This document shows, in pieces, positions 42,192 to 51,640 of a stretch of 64,000 nucleotides of DNA (position 1 is the stretch's first letter; each line of letters starts with the position of its first letter). The position numbers were made by a program, and so were the translations under genes. The notes below the pieces were generated by a model, which made no database searches, was not told where the DNA came from, and worked only from the letters and a program-made list of their open reading frames with translations. The DNA comes from Paenibacillus stellifer (lineage in GTDB: Bacteria > Bacillota > Bacilli > Paenibacillales > Paenibacillaceae), in contig NZ_CP009286.1 of NCBI RefSeq assembly GCF_000758685.1, positions 898,501 to 962,500 of the forward strand. The letters run 5' to 3'.

Positions 42192-44420
42192 GTGAAAAAT
42201 TGGTATCAAAAACAGCTTCTGTCCTATTTTCCGATTTTTCTGTTAACGATCACGGTGATCGTGCTGATCGGGATGGTCACGGTCTCGGACATTTCCCGGC
42301 GGGAGACCGAGCGGGCCAATGAAATTTTTGCCAAGTATATCTCGGAGATGATCGTCGGCTCCCTGGATGAAGTGGAGCAGGCGTTCCTGAAAGAGTTCAC
42401 GCTGAATGATGGCGTCATGGACTTTCTGGACGGCAAGTCAACCTCCCGGCAGGAGGATATCCAGCTCTATGAAGTCGCCTCTTCCCTCCGCTCGCTGAAG
42501 AATGATTATTCTCTCATTCAATCCATTTATTTGTACCGGGCCAGCGACGGACTGGTCATTATGTCAGACGGCAAATCCGAGATCAGCCAGTTCTACGACC
42601 GGGATTTCCTGAAGCGCCAGCTGGCAGGCTCCCCGAACACGGAAGAATGGTCGGAGGTCCGCACCGTTCCGAGCTATTACGATGACCAGCACATTCCGGT
42701 GATTTCGCTCGTGAAGCGCCTGCCGATCCCCTTCGGCCAGGACGGCCTCGCCGTCATCAATGTGAATGTGGAAGGCTTCGCAAATGACATCCAGATGGGC
42801 AAGAACCGGAATCTCACTTATCTGGATGTTGTGGACCGGGACGGGCGGGTCGTGCTGACGTCAGAGAAGACCGTGCAGAGTGAAGAGGACCGGAGCAAGA
42901 TTGTCTTTCTCGCGCAGCAACCGATTGACAATACAAGCTGGACGATCCGCAGCGGCATCAAATCCGGCCAATTCTTTCAATGGTTCGAGCTGATTTCCTA
43001 CACCTGGATCGTGGTCGGTGTGGCGGTGGTCGTGCTCAGCACGATTTACGTGGTGTATATCTCCAAACGGAATTACAAGCCGATCGCCCTTATTCTGAAC
43101 AAGCTGGAGACGATCCAGCTGAAGTCCGCTCTGAACAAGACCGAGGAAGGCGACGTGCGGTTCATCGAGCATGCGCTGGAGGATTTGACCGACCAGATGA
43201 AGCAGTATGAGCGGGAGAGCCAGGACAATCTCCTGACGAGGAAACGGCAGCTCTTTATCGATCTGATCGAAGGCTCCGTCACCGAGTTCGATGACTTCTG
43301 GCGGGAGCAGATTCCCCTGCTTCAGGAGGAGACCGCAGACCAGTACAAGCTGTTCCTCGTTGCGGATATCGAGCTTGAGAGCTTGAATCTGGATGCGGAG
43401 GGACAATCCCTGGTCCGGCTCGCGCTGCAAAATATGCTGCTGGACTTCTTCAGCAGCGAGGAGTCGCCTTCCTGGTGCGAATGGATATACGGGAACCGTC
43501 TCGGCATTATCGCGCCTACCGGAAGCAGCCCATATTCGGAAGCCGACATTATCGCGCTGACCGGCAAATGCTATGACTGGGTGAAGGGCCAGTTCGATCT
43601 CGCCTTTACGTTCGGGGCAGGGTATGCCTTCCAGCAGTGGCGTGACGTTCCGCGTTCCTACCTGGGGGCCAAGGAAGCGCTGGATTACCGCCTGACCCGG
43701 CGCTGCGCGACCGTCATTTTTGCAGACCGCATTCAAGAAGAAGCGCAGCACAAATGGGTACAGCTCTGGCCGGCGGTCACGGAGATCGCGGAAATGTTCC
43801 AGATGCGCAATGATGGCTGGTCCGGCAAGGTGGAGCTCCTCTTCGAGCAGTTCAAATCGCAGAGCATGAACGACCAGACGATCTTCATGATGCTCGGATC
43901 GCTGATGAAATGGATACAGAAGAAAGCGGGAGAAGGAATACTCGTTCTGGACGACAACTCTTCCCTGTGGAACGGCGGGAGCGAGCCGGGGGCCCGGCTG
44001 AAGTTCGACGATCTGAATGCGCTGCAGGATGAGGTGCAGGAGATTTTGCATGCCGCGTATGGGGAGTATGTTGCGATCTATGAAGGCGGCGGCTTCCATT
44101 CGACCATGCTTGAAATCCGCGAGTATATCATGGCGCATTTCGATGACCCGGATTTGTCTCTGAAGCACTTAAGCGACCGGTTCCAACTGAACGGGAAAAA
44201 TGTAAGCCAGCTCTTCAAAGAAGCCTTCGGCGAGAACTTCGGCGACTTCGTTCTGCAGCTGCGAATCGGGAAGGCGAAGCATCTGCTTCTGGAGTCCGAA
44301 ATGCAGCAGCAGGAGATTGCTACGCTCGTGGGCTACTCCAACTCCATTACGTTCGGGCGGATGTTCAAGCGCGTAACCGGGATGACACCGGGTGAATTCC
44401 GCAGGCAAAATGCCGGTTAA
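42192..44420 (+). CDS. Membrane-anchored AraC-type sensor/regulator for the sugar-uptake operon
   Basis: A 742-residue one-component regulator. A first membrane helix (~12-35) and a second (~270-295, ISYTWIVVGVAVVVLSTIYV) enclose an extracellular Cache-like sensor domain. A cytoplasmic linker follows, and a C-terminal AraC DNA-binding domain occupies about the last 100 residues (LSLKHLSDRFQLNGKNVSQL and EIATLVGYSNSITFGRMFKR). This architecture is common in Paenibacillus beside LplABC-type importers. The GTG at 42192 is chosen for its spacing from AGAGGTGG. The adjacent downstream operon is the likely target. Confidence 0.88.
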   Translation: MKNWYQKQLLSYFPIFLLTITVIVLIGMVTVSDISRRETERANEIFAKYISEMIVGSLDEVEQAFLKEFTLNDGVMDFLDGKSTSRQEDIQLYEVASSLRSLKNDYSLIQSIYLYRASDGLVIMSDGKSEISQFYDRDFLKRQLAGSPNTEEWSEVRTVPSYYDDQHIPVISLVKRLPIPFGQDGLAVINVNVEGFANDIQMGKNRNLTYLDVVDRDGRVVLTSEKTVQSEEDRSKIVFLAQQPIDNTSWTIRSGIKSGQFFQWFELISYTWIVVGVAVVVLSTIYVVYISKRNYKPIALILNKLETIQLKSALNKTEEGDVRFIEHALEDLTDQMKQYERESQDNLLTRKRQLFIDLIEGSVTEFDDFWREQIPLLQEETADQYKLFLVADIELESLNLDAEGQSLVRLALQNMLLDFFSSEESPSWCEWIYGNRLGIIAPTGSSPYSEADIIALTGKCYDWVKGQFDLAFTFGAGYAFQQWRDVPRSYLGAKEALDYRLTRRCATVIFADRIQEEAQHKWVQLWPAVTEIAEMFQMRNDGWSGKVELLFEQFKSQSMNDQTIFMMLGSLMKWIQKKAGEGILVLDDNSSLWNGGSEPGARLKFDDLNALQDEVQEILHAAYGEYVAIYEGGGFHSTMLEIREYIMAHFDDPDLSLKHLSDRFQLNGKNVSQLFKEAFGENFGDFVLQLRIGKAKHLLLESEMQQQEIATLVGYSNSITFGRMFKRVTGMTPGEFRRQNAG

Positions 44421-44494
44421 CTGCCTTGTATCGGAGACGGATTTCAGCGAATAGGCCTCATTAACCCTCTCATTATTATGTTATATAATGTTAC

Positions 44495-44540
44495 ATAAAC
44501 CGAAAAAAACCGCGTGGTTATGCGATTTTTTTCGGTTTAT
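44495..44540 (+). terminator. Long A/T-rich hairpin (terminator or attenuator)
   Basis: ATAAACCGAAAAAA pairs with TTTTTTTCGGTTTAT. The arms themselves provide A and T runs. It lies between the regulator stop and the lipoprotein start, so it either ends the regulator message or lies in the leader of the uptake operon. A TTATATAATG box precedes it at ~44480. Confidence 0.65.
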
Positions 44541-44717
44541 TGCTTAAATTCGATTTATCGCGTCATGAATAGTGACACTCATTCCGGTTTAGCGGCGGAA
44601 AACAAGTTTATTGATCCTTTTTCATGTGAGACTCCATACTGTGGATATTCCGAATGCGCCGTGACAGGCGGCAGCCGGGACAGACAAACAAACAATCGGA
44701 TAGGGGAGTGTAGTGGC

Positions 44718-46328
44718 ATGGTACAACGCAAGAGCAGGTTCAAGCAGGTAACGAAGATGATGGTTCCTTTGACTTTGAGCGCATCCTTATTATTATCCGC
44801 GTGTTCCAAGTCGGAGGATTCGGCGACTGAAGCCAGCGGCGGTTCGTCGGAGAAGGTTAAGCTGAAAGTAGAAGTCTTCGACCGGGGCAACTCTCCTTCG
44901 GGGATGACGATCAGCGACAACTATATGACGAACTATGTGCAGGAGAAATTCGGCACCCCGAACAACATCGATGTGGAGTATGTTCCGGTTCCCCGCTCCG
45001 AAGAGACGCAGAAGCTGAACGTGATGATGGCGAGCGCCAACGACGTTCCCGACATTGTGTTCACCTATGATTCCGGTACGTTCTACCGCTATGCGACCCA
45101 AGGCGGGCTGACGGATGTGACGAAGCTGCTCGATGAGTACGGCCCCAATCTGAAGAAGTTCCTGGGTGAAGACACGCTGGCTTACGGCCAGGTGGACGGA
45201 GCTCAGCTGTCGATTCCCGGAAGACGCCTCGTGCTGGGCAAATATGCTTCCTATATCCGCCAGGACTGGCTGGACGCGTTGAATCTGCCGGTGCCGAAGA
45301 CGGCCGATGAGCTGTACAACACACTCGTAGCGTTCAAGGAGAAAGACCCCGGCAAGACAGGCGGCAAAGTCATCCCGCTCGGCATGAGCATCGCTCCGGC
45401 GCAGTTCGAGCCGCTGCTCTGGTCCTTCATTGAGCCGCTTACCGAGGAACAGAAGTACACCTTGACGCAGAAGCTCGGCTCCGGCGACGATCCGATTCTG
45501 CTGCCCGGCTTCAAGGAAGGCCTGCGCTATATGAATAAACTGTACAACGCAGGATTGATCAGCAAGGATTTTGCGCTCGACGAAGACAAGAAGCAGCTGT
45601 GGCAGGACGTGCAGAACGGACTGGTCGGCGCTTATACGGAGGATGCGGGCGAGCTGTATTTTGAATACAACAACACGAACAAGAACCTCGAGACGAATGT
45701 GGCCGGTGCGAAGCTGACGCCGATCGATCTCTATACGAATTCCGAAGGAGTAACGGCTAAGCCGGGCTACACTCCGAACGCCATGTACATCATGATCCCG
45801 AAATCGAGCAAGCATGCGGTAGAGGCGATCAAATATCTCGACTGGATGGCCTCGGGCAACAACCTGTTCTTCATGCAAAATGGCGTGGAAGGCGAGAACT
45901 ACACCATGGTTGACGGTATCCCGGTAGCGAAGGCTGATGCCCCGCAGGAGATTACCGACCGGTTGTACAACTACGGCGATATGGCGATCATCGTGAACGG
46001 CAAATATATCGGCGATGACAAGAGCAATGCCGAAGCCTATATCCGCCAGGTTCCGGAAGAATATCAGGATCTGATGAGAACATCCGTCGAAATCTCCAAC
46101 ACGAACAAGATCGAGCCGGTCGTTATGCCGGTGCCGATCGAAGCTGAATCGAAGTACGGCAGCGGCCTCGAGAGCAAATATAAAGAAATCGTCGTCAAGG
46201 CGACCATGGTCAGCACCGACAAATTTGACAGCACCTACGACTCGCTGATGAAGGAATACATGGCGGGCGGCGGACAGGCTATCCAGGATGAGCGCACGAA
46301 AGTCTACAACGAAATGATTAAGAAGTAA
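44718..46328 (+). CDS. LplA-like solute-binding lipoprotein
   Basis: A 536-residue substrate-binding protein. The signal peptide ends in the lipobox LLLSACSKSED, so it is lipidated and held on the outer face of the membrane. The mature part (VPDIVFTYDSGTFYRY, YIRQDWLDALNLPVPKTADE, MYIMIPKSSKHAVEAI) fits the LipO/LplA family that feeds oligosaccharides to LplB-LplC permeases. The ATG at 44718 follows AGGGGAG; a longer frame upstream lacks a signal-peptide start. It is the first gene of the operon. Confidence 0.9.
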   Translation: MVQRKSRFKQVTKMMVPLTLSASLLLSACSKSEDSATEASGGSSEKVKLKVEVFDRGNSPSGMTISDNYMTNYVQEKFGTPNNIDVEYVPVPRSEETQKLNVMMASANDVPDIVFTYDSGTFYRYATQGGLTDVTKLLDEYGPNLKKFLGEDTLAYGQVDGAQLSIPGRRLVLGKYASYIRQDWLDALNLPVPKTADELYNTLVAFKEKDPGKTGGKVIPLGMSIAPAQFEPLLWSFIEPLTEEQKYTLTQKLGSGDDPILLPGFKEGLRYMNKLYNAGLISKDFALDEDKKQLWQDVQNGLVGAYTEDAGELYFEYNNTNKNLETNVAGAKLTPIDLYTNSEGVTAKPGYTPNAMYIMIPKSSKHAVEAIKYLDWMASGNNLFFMQNGVEGENYTMVDGIPVAKADAPQEITDRLYNYGDMAIIVNGKYIGDDKSNAEAYIRQVPEEYQDLMRTSVEISNTNKIEPVVMPVPIEAESKYGSGLESKYKEIVVKATMVSTDKFDSTYDSLMKEYMAGGGQAIQDERTKVYNEMIKK

Positions 46329-46433
46329 GCATTGATCTAAAGTTCTAAGTTCTAAAGTTCAAGTCCGGCGGGGCTGGCGCCCGCGAATGTGGCAGTCAGC
46401 CCTTAAGGACCGTTCAAGAAGGAGGCGTCCCCC

Positions 46434-47336
46434 GTGAGAGCGAGCATTTACTACAAGAGATACTGGCGTCTGTATGCCATGCTGCTGTTCCCTCTGATTT
46501 ATTTCTTCATCTTCAAATACGGCCCGATGTACGGCGTGCAGATTGCATTCAAGGATTTCAACTTCTTCCAGGGCATTTCCGGCAGCAAGTGGATCGGCCT
46601 GGACGGATTCCGTGAAGTATTTAACAATCAGGAGTTCTTCAAAACACTGCGCAATACGCTGATGCTGAACTTTCTGGATCTGCTGGTTTCCTTTCCGGCT
46701 CCGCTGATCCTCGCCATTATGCTCTATGAACTGAATATCAACTGGTTCAAGCGTCTGTCGCAGACCATTCTGTACATTCCGCACTTTATCTCCTGGGTGA
46801 TCATCGGCGGTATCGTCTATCAGGTGTTCGGCACCCAATCCGGCATGATCAACAATATGCTTGGAGCGTTTGGCATGGATGCCATTCCTTTTCTCACGGA
46901 AAAACAGAGCTGGCTGATCACCTATCTCATCACAGGCGTCTGGCAGAGCGCAGGCTGGGGAACCATTCTGTATCTGGCCGCTCTGACCGGCATTAACCGC
47001 GAATTGTTCGAGGCGGCCGAGATCGACGGTGCGAACCGCTTCCAGCGCATCTGGAACATCTCGATTCCGGGATTGAAGACCACGATTGTCACCCTGCTCA
47101 TTATCCAGCTTGGCAATATGATCAGCATCGGCTTCGAACGCCCTTACGTTATCGGCAATATGGCGGTGCGCGACTACTCGGATGTGCTCAGCACCTTTGT
47201 ATACCGAATGGGCATCGAGTCCGGACAGTATACGATTGCGACGGTTGTCGGCTTGTTCCAGGCGGTTGTCGGTCTGATCTTCCTGCTGATCGCGAACTTC
47301 GCATCGAAGAGGCTGACGGGCGACGGCATTATCTAA
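46434..47336 (+). CDS. ABC sugar permease, LplB type
   Basis: A 300-residue permease with six membrane helices. The EAA loop that contacts the ATPase is REFLFEAAEIDGANRFQRIW in type: ELFEAAEIDGANRFQRIW near residue 190. The GTG start at 46434 has AAGGAGGCG upstream. It forms a heterodimer with the next permease. No ATPase gene is present in the window, as usual for this class, where a shared MsmX-like ATPase is used. Confidence 0.93.
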   Translation: MRASIYYKRYWRLYAMLLFPLIYFFIFKYGPMYGVQIAFKDFNFFQGISGSKWIGLDGFREVFNNQEFFKTLRNTLMLNFLDLLVSFPAPLILAIMLYELNINWFKRLSQTILYIPHFISWVIIGGIVYQVFGTQSGMINNMLGAFGMDAIPFLTEKQSWLITYLITGVWQSAGWGTILYLAALTGINRELFEAAEIDGANRFQRIWNISIPGLKTTIVTLLIIQLGNMISIGFERPYVIGNMAVRDYSDVLSTFVYRMGIESGQYTIATVVGLFQAVVGLIFLLIANFASKRLTGDGII

Positions 47337-47369
47337 AGACAGCTAATAGAGATACAGGGAGTGGGATTC

Positions 47370-48242
47370 ATGAGTGAAAAACATGCCAATCGCCTATTCG
47401 ATATTTCGAATATCGTACTCATTACGTTGGCCGTAGTGATTTGTATTGCACCTTTCTTCCATATTATTGCGATATCCCTTAGTTCGTCCCGGTCGATCAT
47501 GTCGGGCAAAGTTACGCTGTTCCCGATGGAGATTACCTTTGAAGCGTACAAGCAGGTGTTCGGCGACAGCTCCATGCTGCGCTCGCTCGCCTACACGATC
47601 TTTCTTACGCTGGTCACGACCGTTTCCAGTATGCTGATGACGATTCTCGCGGCATACCCGCTCGCGAAATCGAGTCTGCGCTGGAAAAGCCTGTTCATGC
47701 TCATTATCGTCATCACGATGTTCTTCAGCGGCGGCATGATTCCGGAATATTTGCTGATCCGTGATCTGGGACTGGTCAACACCACCTGGTCGCTCGTGCT
47801 GCCGAATCTGATCAGCCCGTTCTACCTCATCATTCTGATTACCTTCTTCAAGGGAATTCCGGAATCGCTGGAGGAAGCGGCCGAAATCGATGGAAGCAAC
47901 CACTTCAGAACGCTGTGGAACGTCATTCTTCCGCTGTCCGCTCCGGTACTGGCCACGCTCAGCCTGTTCTATGCCGTGAACCGGTGGAACGGATTTCAGG
48001 ATACGCTCATGTACATCACGAAGCCCGAACTGTACCCGCTGCAGCTGAAGCTGTATCAGATTGTGAGCAATGCCCAGGCCAGCGACCTGATGCGCAGCGA
48101 AGGGGTTGGCATGTTCAAGGTTTTGCCGGAAGGGATTAAAGCGGCAAGCGTCATTTTTGCAACCATTCCGATTCTGCTCGTGTATCCGTGGCTGCAGCGT
48201 TACTTCGTGAACGGAACCATGGTTGGCGCAGTGAAGGGATAA
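47370..48242 (+). CDS. ABC sugar permease, LplC type
   Basis: A 290-residue permease with six membrane helices and the EAA loop ESLEEAAEIDGSNHFRTLW near residue 170. The C-terminal FVNGTMVGAVKG is the typical end of LplC. ATG 47370 is preferred because AGGGAGTG lies upstream; a GTG at 47361 is possible. It starts 33 bases after the previous permease and completes the transmembrane channel. Confidence 0.93.
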   Translation: MSEKHANRLFDISNIVLITLAVVICIAPFFHIIAISLSSSRSIMSGKVTLFPMEITFEAYKQVFGDSSMLRSLAYTIFLTLVTTVSSMLMTILAAYPLAKSSLRWKSLFMLIIVITMFFSGGMIPEYLLIRDLGLVNTTWSLVLPNLISPFYLIILITFFKGIPESLEEAAEIDGSNHFRTLWNVILPLSAPVLATLSLFYAVNRWNGFQDTLMYITKPELYPLQLKLYQIVSNAQASDLMRSEGVGMFKVLPEGIKAASVIFATIPILLVYPWLQRYFVNGTMVGAVKG

Positions 48243-48268
48243 TGAATGTCAAATAGAAGGTGTGCATA

Positions 48269-49483
48269 ATGACAAGGCCGACAATGACAAGGCCAACATG
48301 GCTGCAAGGCTTTCCTAGCGTTTTATTTCGCCTGCGGGGATTTTATCTGCTGACCGGGCTGGCCGGAGGACTGCTGAATCCGTATATCAGCACGATTTTT
48401 ATCGATCAGGGCTTGAACCGGGACCGGGTGGGCATGATCATGGCGGTCTCCTCGTTTCTCGTTATCGCTGCCCAGTTGTTCTGGGGAAGGATGGCGGACA
48501 AGTACCGCATGACCAAGCTGATTCTCATATTGAGTCTGGGCGTTCCGGCTATCGCCGCTCTGCTGTTCCAATTGCCGTCGGTCACGCTGATGATTATGAG
48601 CTATATGATCTATATTGCTTTTACCGCGCCGCTTGCCCCGGTGAGTGACGCCTACGCTGTAACGGCGGCTTATGCCGCAGGTTCATCTTATGGAACGATC
48701 CGCTGCTTCCAGAGCATCGGGAACGCGTTCGGCGGCTATATCGCAGGGTCGTTCGTTGCGGCCTATGCGCCGAAATATCTGGGCATCCCGTTTCTCCTGT
48801 TTACCGTAATCGGGATTCTCATCATTCTTGGCTTTCCCAAGCAGTCGGAGGTCAAGGTCAAGACCAAGAGCTTCTCCGGCGGAATGTCCGGGCTGCTGAA
48901 CAATAAGACGGTGCTGCTGTTTCTGCTGGCCTGCCTGCTCATCAATCAGACGCTGACTGCGTTTAACACCTATTTTGTGGTGGTCTTTCAGATGGCGGGC
49001 GGCAGCTACCAATGGTCGGGCATCGCCCTGATGATTGCCGCTTTCTCCAATGTTCCCTCCATGTTCCTGTCGGCGTATATCATCAGACTCTTCGGTGTGG
49101 AAAAAACGATGCTTCTCGGAGCACTCGCCTATATTTTGCGTTGGGGCATCCAGTTCATGTTCCCGGTCCCGTCCGTGATGGTGGGCGTGCAGGTGCTGCA
49201 AGGCCTGTCCTTCGGTCTTCTGTACGTGACGGCGGTGGAATTCATGGTGCGGATCGTGCCGGAGGAATTGCGCACGACCGGGCAGAGCATCCTGTCGATT
49301 GTCTTCTCCGGACTTGCCGGCATGATCGGCAATCTGCTGAACGGCTATTTGCTGGAAGCGGGCGGACCGTCCGCCATGAACCTGGCCTGTACGATCAGCG
49401 CTGCGCTCGGCGCGCTGCTGCTGCTTGTCATTACGAGAACACAGAAAGGGACGATGACAGATGCCGAGCAATCCCCGTCTTGA
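48269..49483 (+). CDS. MFS transporter
   Basis: A 404-residue major-facilitator protein with twelve predicted helices. The loop motif between helices 2 and 3 is seen as FWGRMADKYRMTK. The central loop (KQSEVKVKTKSFSGG) divides two six-helix halves. It is most like the MFS_1-like/LacY-NupG branch. It starts 26 bases after the permease gene, so it is part of the operon and may move a breakdown product of the imported sugar. AGAAGGTG precedes the ATG at 48269. The substrate is unknown. Confidence 0.87.
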   Translation: MTRPTMTRPTWLQGFPSVLFRLRGFYLLTGLAGGLLNPYISTIFIDQGLNRDRVGMIMAVSSFLVIAAQLFWGRMADKYRMTKLILILSLGVPAIAALLFQLPSVTLMIMSYMIYIAFTAPLAPVSDAYAVTAAYAAGSSYGTIRCFQSIGNAFGGYIAGSFVAAYAPKYLGIPFLLFTVIGILIILGFPKQSEVKVKTKSFSGGMSGLLNNKTVLLFLLACLLINQTLTAFNTYFVVVFQMAGGSYQWSGIALMIAAFSNVPSMFLSAYIIRLFGVEKTMLLGALAYILRWGIQFMFPVPSVMVGVQVLQGLSFGLLYVTAVEFMVRIVPEELRTTGQSILSIVFSGLAGMIGNLLNGYLLEAGGPSAMNLACTISAALGALLLLVITRTQKGTMTDAEQSPS

Positions 49484-51128
49484 GATGACGGAACAACAGC
49501 TGTACCTAGTCGCTCAGGCGATGAAGGAAATGGACGCCCATTTTGACCGGAAAGGATATATGGTCTGCGAAGAGGTGAAGGGCGAGTGGTGTCATGCGAC
49601 AAGAGAAAGCGCCCACTACGCCCTGGGCCTGCTGCTGAGAGATGAAGGGGAGGATGCCGAAACCGCCGTCAAGGTAATTGATCGCGTGCTGGATATGCAG
49701 CTTACAGCCGACGGTGAAATCTATGACGGCACGTTCGTTCAGTCCCCGCAGCGGCCCCGGCCTCCTGTCGGCTATACGGCCTGGGGAGTCTTCCCGCCGG
49801 GTTACGGGTATGCCAATTCGGATGCGATGGATGAGGTGTACCGGCGTTTTGCACAGTATGCGGGCCTCAAGGACCCGGAGCTCTTCGGAGCGTTCCGCCG
49901 AGCGGCGGATGAAGTCTATCCCAGAGTGTGGAGAAGCTTCGACCCGAACTGGCGGGAGTTCATTGCGTGTACGTTCGCGCTGATTCTGGAGCATTTTGAA
50001 GAGAAGCTGCCGGCAGAGCAGGTGGAGGAGATCGACCGTGCCATGAAGCGGACCGTCTCGGCCTCGCTCGAACGATTCCTGTCGCAATCGATTCCTACGA
50101 ATACCAATATCGAGCTGATGCATCTGTTCATCTCGCATTACTACGGACACCGGTATGAGCGGCTGGAATGGACGGTGCATGCCGAGCTCGGCGCCATGCG
50201 GCTGCTGCAGGATTATCGGGAGTTTCACTCGTTCGCCGAGTTTAACTCCAGCACGTATTACGGCGTCGATCTGACCGTGCTGGGGATGTGGCGGCGCTAC
50301 AGCCGGACCGATTCCTTCAAGGGAATCGGGCAGGAGCTGGAGCATGGCCTGTGGGAGGATATCGCCGATTTCTACGAGCCGAATCTGGAGAATCTCTGCG
50401 GTCCCTTTGCCCGCAGCTATGAGAATGAAATCACCGAGCACAGCTCAATCGGAGTGTTCCTGTATCTGGCGCTCGGGGAGGATTACCGGCATTTGACCGG
50501 GGTGAATTGCGAGACAAGCCATGACCCGATGATTGCCCTGGTCGGCACCGATGTGCCGGAGGCCGTGCGCATGAAGCTGTGCGCCTCCCAAGGGGAGCGA
50601 ACCGTCCTCAGAAGGTTCAAGGAGCTGTGCGAGCGGGATCTGCCCGGCCATAACCGCCATGTCTGCGCGGCGAGCGCCTGGATCACCCCGGCGCTGATGA
50701 TCGGCGGCATGTCCGGCAGCTGGAACACGAACGGGCAGATGCATAACGCCACCGCCCATTGGCTCGCGGGCGACGGCAAGCGGTATACGATGCGCATGGT
50801 CCGCCGGGCGGCCGGCGAGACATGGAACTCGCATCTGCGCGGCATGGCCTTTAACGCGGAGGCCTCGGAGCGGCGGCTCGACATCGCCGCGGAATTCCAC
50901 AGCGAGACTCCGGTCGAGCTCGTCTTCGAAATCGGCGGCGAGGACGTCAGCGGCGTGGAGATTGCGCCGGGCCGGTGGAATCTGCCCGGCCTCACGGTCG
51001 CCGTCGAGGCCGACGCCCCCGAGCCGGTGCTGCTGCATACCGGCACGAAGGCGGAGATCGTCTATCCCGTGCATGCCGGGGACCTTGTGTGGGAGAAGAT
51101 GAAGTTTGTGTTGAGGTTTGAGGAGTAG
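49461..51128 (+). CDS. Uncharacterised protein of the uptake operon, possible toroid-fold glycan lyase/hydrolase
   Basis: A 555-residue cytoplasmic protein without a signal peptide. The N-terminal two thirds are helical with many Trp/Tyr and acidic residues (EWCHATRESAHYALGLLL, YTAWGVFPPGYGYANSDAMD, TNTNIELMHLFISHYYGHRY, FNSSTYYGVDL), an appearance typical of (alpha/alpha)6-toroid carbohydrate enzymes. The last ~120 residues are beta-rich. I do not recognise a named family. It overlaps the MFS gene by 23 bases, so it is translationally coupled, and probably processes the sugar brought in by the transporter. Confidence 0.75.
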   Translation: MPSNPRLEMTEQQLYLVAQAMKEMDAHFDRKGYMVCEEVKGEWCHATRESAHYALGLLLRDEGEDAETAVKVIDRVLDMQLTADGEIYDGTFVQSPQRPRPPVGYTAWGVFPPGYGYANSDAMDEVYRRFAQYAGLKDPELFGAFRRAADEVYPRVWRSFDPNWREFIACTFALILEHFEEKLPAEQVEEIDRAMKRTVSASLERFLSQSIPTNTNIELMHLFISHYYGHRYERLEWTVHAELGAMRLLQDYREFHSFAEFNSSTYYGVDLTVLGMWRRYSRTDSFKGIGQELEHGLWEDIADFYEPNLENLCGPFARSYENEITEHSSIGVFLYLALGEDYRHLTGVNCETSHDPMIALVGTDVPEAVRMKLCASQGERTVLRRFKELCERDLPGHNRHVCAASAWITPALMIGGMSGSWNTNGQMHNATAHWLAGDGKRYTMRMVRRAAGETWNSHLRGMAFNAEASERRLDIAAEFHSETPVELVFEIGGEDVSGVEIAPGRWNLPGLTVAVEADAPEPVLLHTGTKAEIVYPVHAGDLVWEKMKFVLRFEE

Positions 51129-51157
51129 GAGATACTCTTGGATACGAAGAGATATGC

Positions 51158-51181
51158 CCCGGACGAAATGTCCGGGTTTTT
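51158..51181 (+). terminator. Rho-independent terminator closing the uptake operon
   Basis: CCCGGAC / GTCCGGG stem, GAAAT loop, TTTTT. Confidence 0.85.
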
Positions 51182-51640
51182 GTGTGAAATGAAGGAAGCC
51201 AGTCCGGAATTAGAGATACTCCTCACTTCCGTATAGGAATCATCACGCATTCATCCAACACATACGCAGCATTCGCATGCCCTTGATCTCCACGTATTCG
51301 AGAATTTTTTCAATGGCAATAGCGGACCGGCACTTTTTAGAGCGAAGTCATAGATTTTATATTGTTAAGGAAATGTGTGATAAGAAGAAAGACTTTGTGC
51401 CAATAGATATAACATAGAAGTTCACTTAATTATCATATTATGGATATAAAACACTAAATTACAGCACAGCCACTTCTAAGAGTGGAAGGCTTAATAAGTT
51501 TACTCCCTAAACAGGACCGCTTTCTTTGCCAGGGCGGCCTATTTCTTTTTTTGTCGAATTCTCTATGAAAACGCCTCTAATTTTGCGGGTATCGGCTCCC
51601 ATCGATCTGGCTTACAATACGCCTGAAGGAGTTGATAGCG
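51182..51640 (+). other. Leader region of the GH3 gene
   Basis: No gene is seen. A second weak terminator-like structure (GGACCGC..GCGGCC, then TTTCTTTTTTT) lies at 51512-51553, and the promoter of the GH3 gene should be near its 3' end. The middle part is AT-rich without repeats. Confidence 0.4.

Noticed and set aside
42861..44168. Long minus-strand frame within the AraC regulator gene
   Set aside because: A shadow of a GC-rich coding region with no ribosome site or family pattern; the plus strand is clearly coding.
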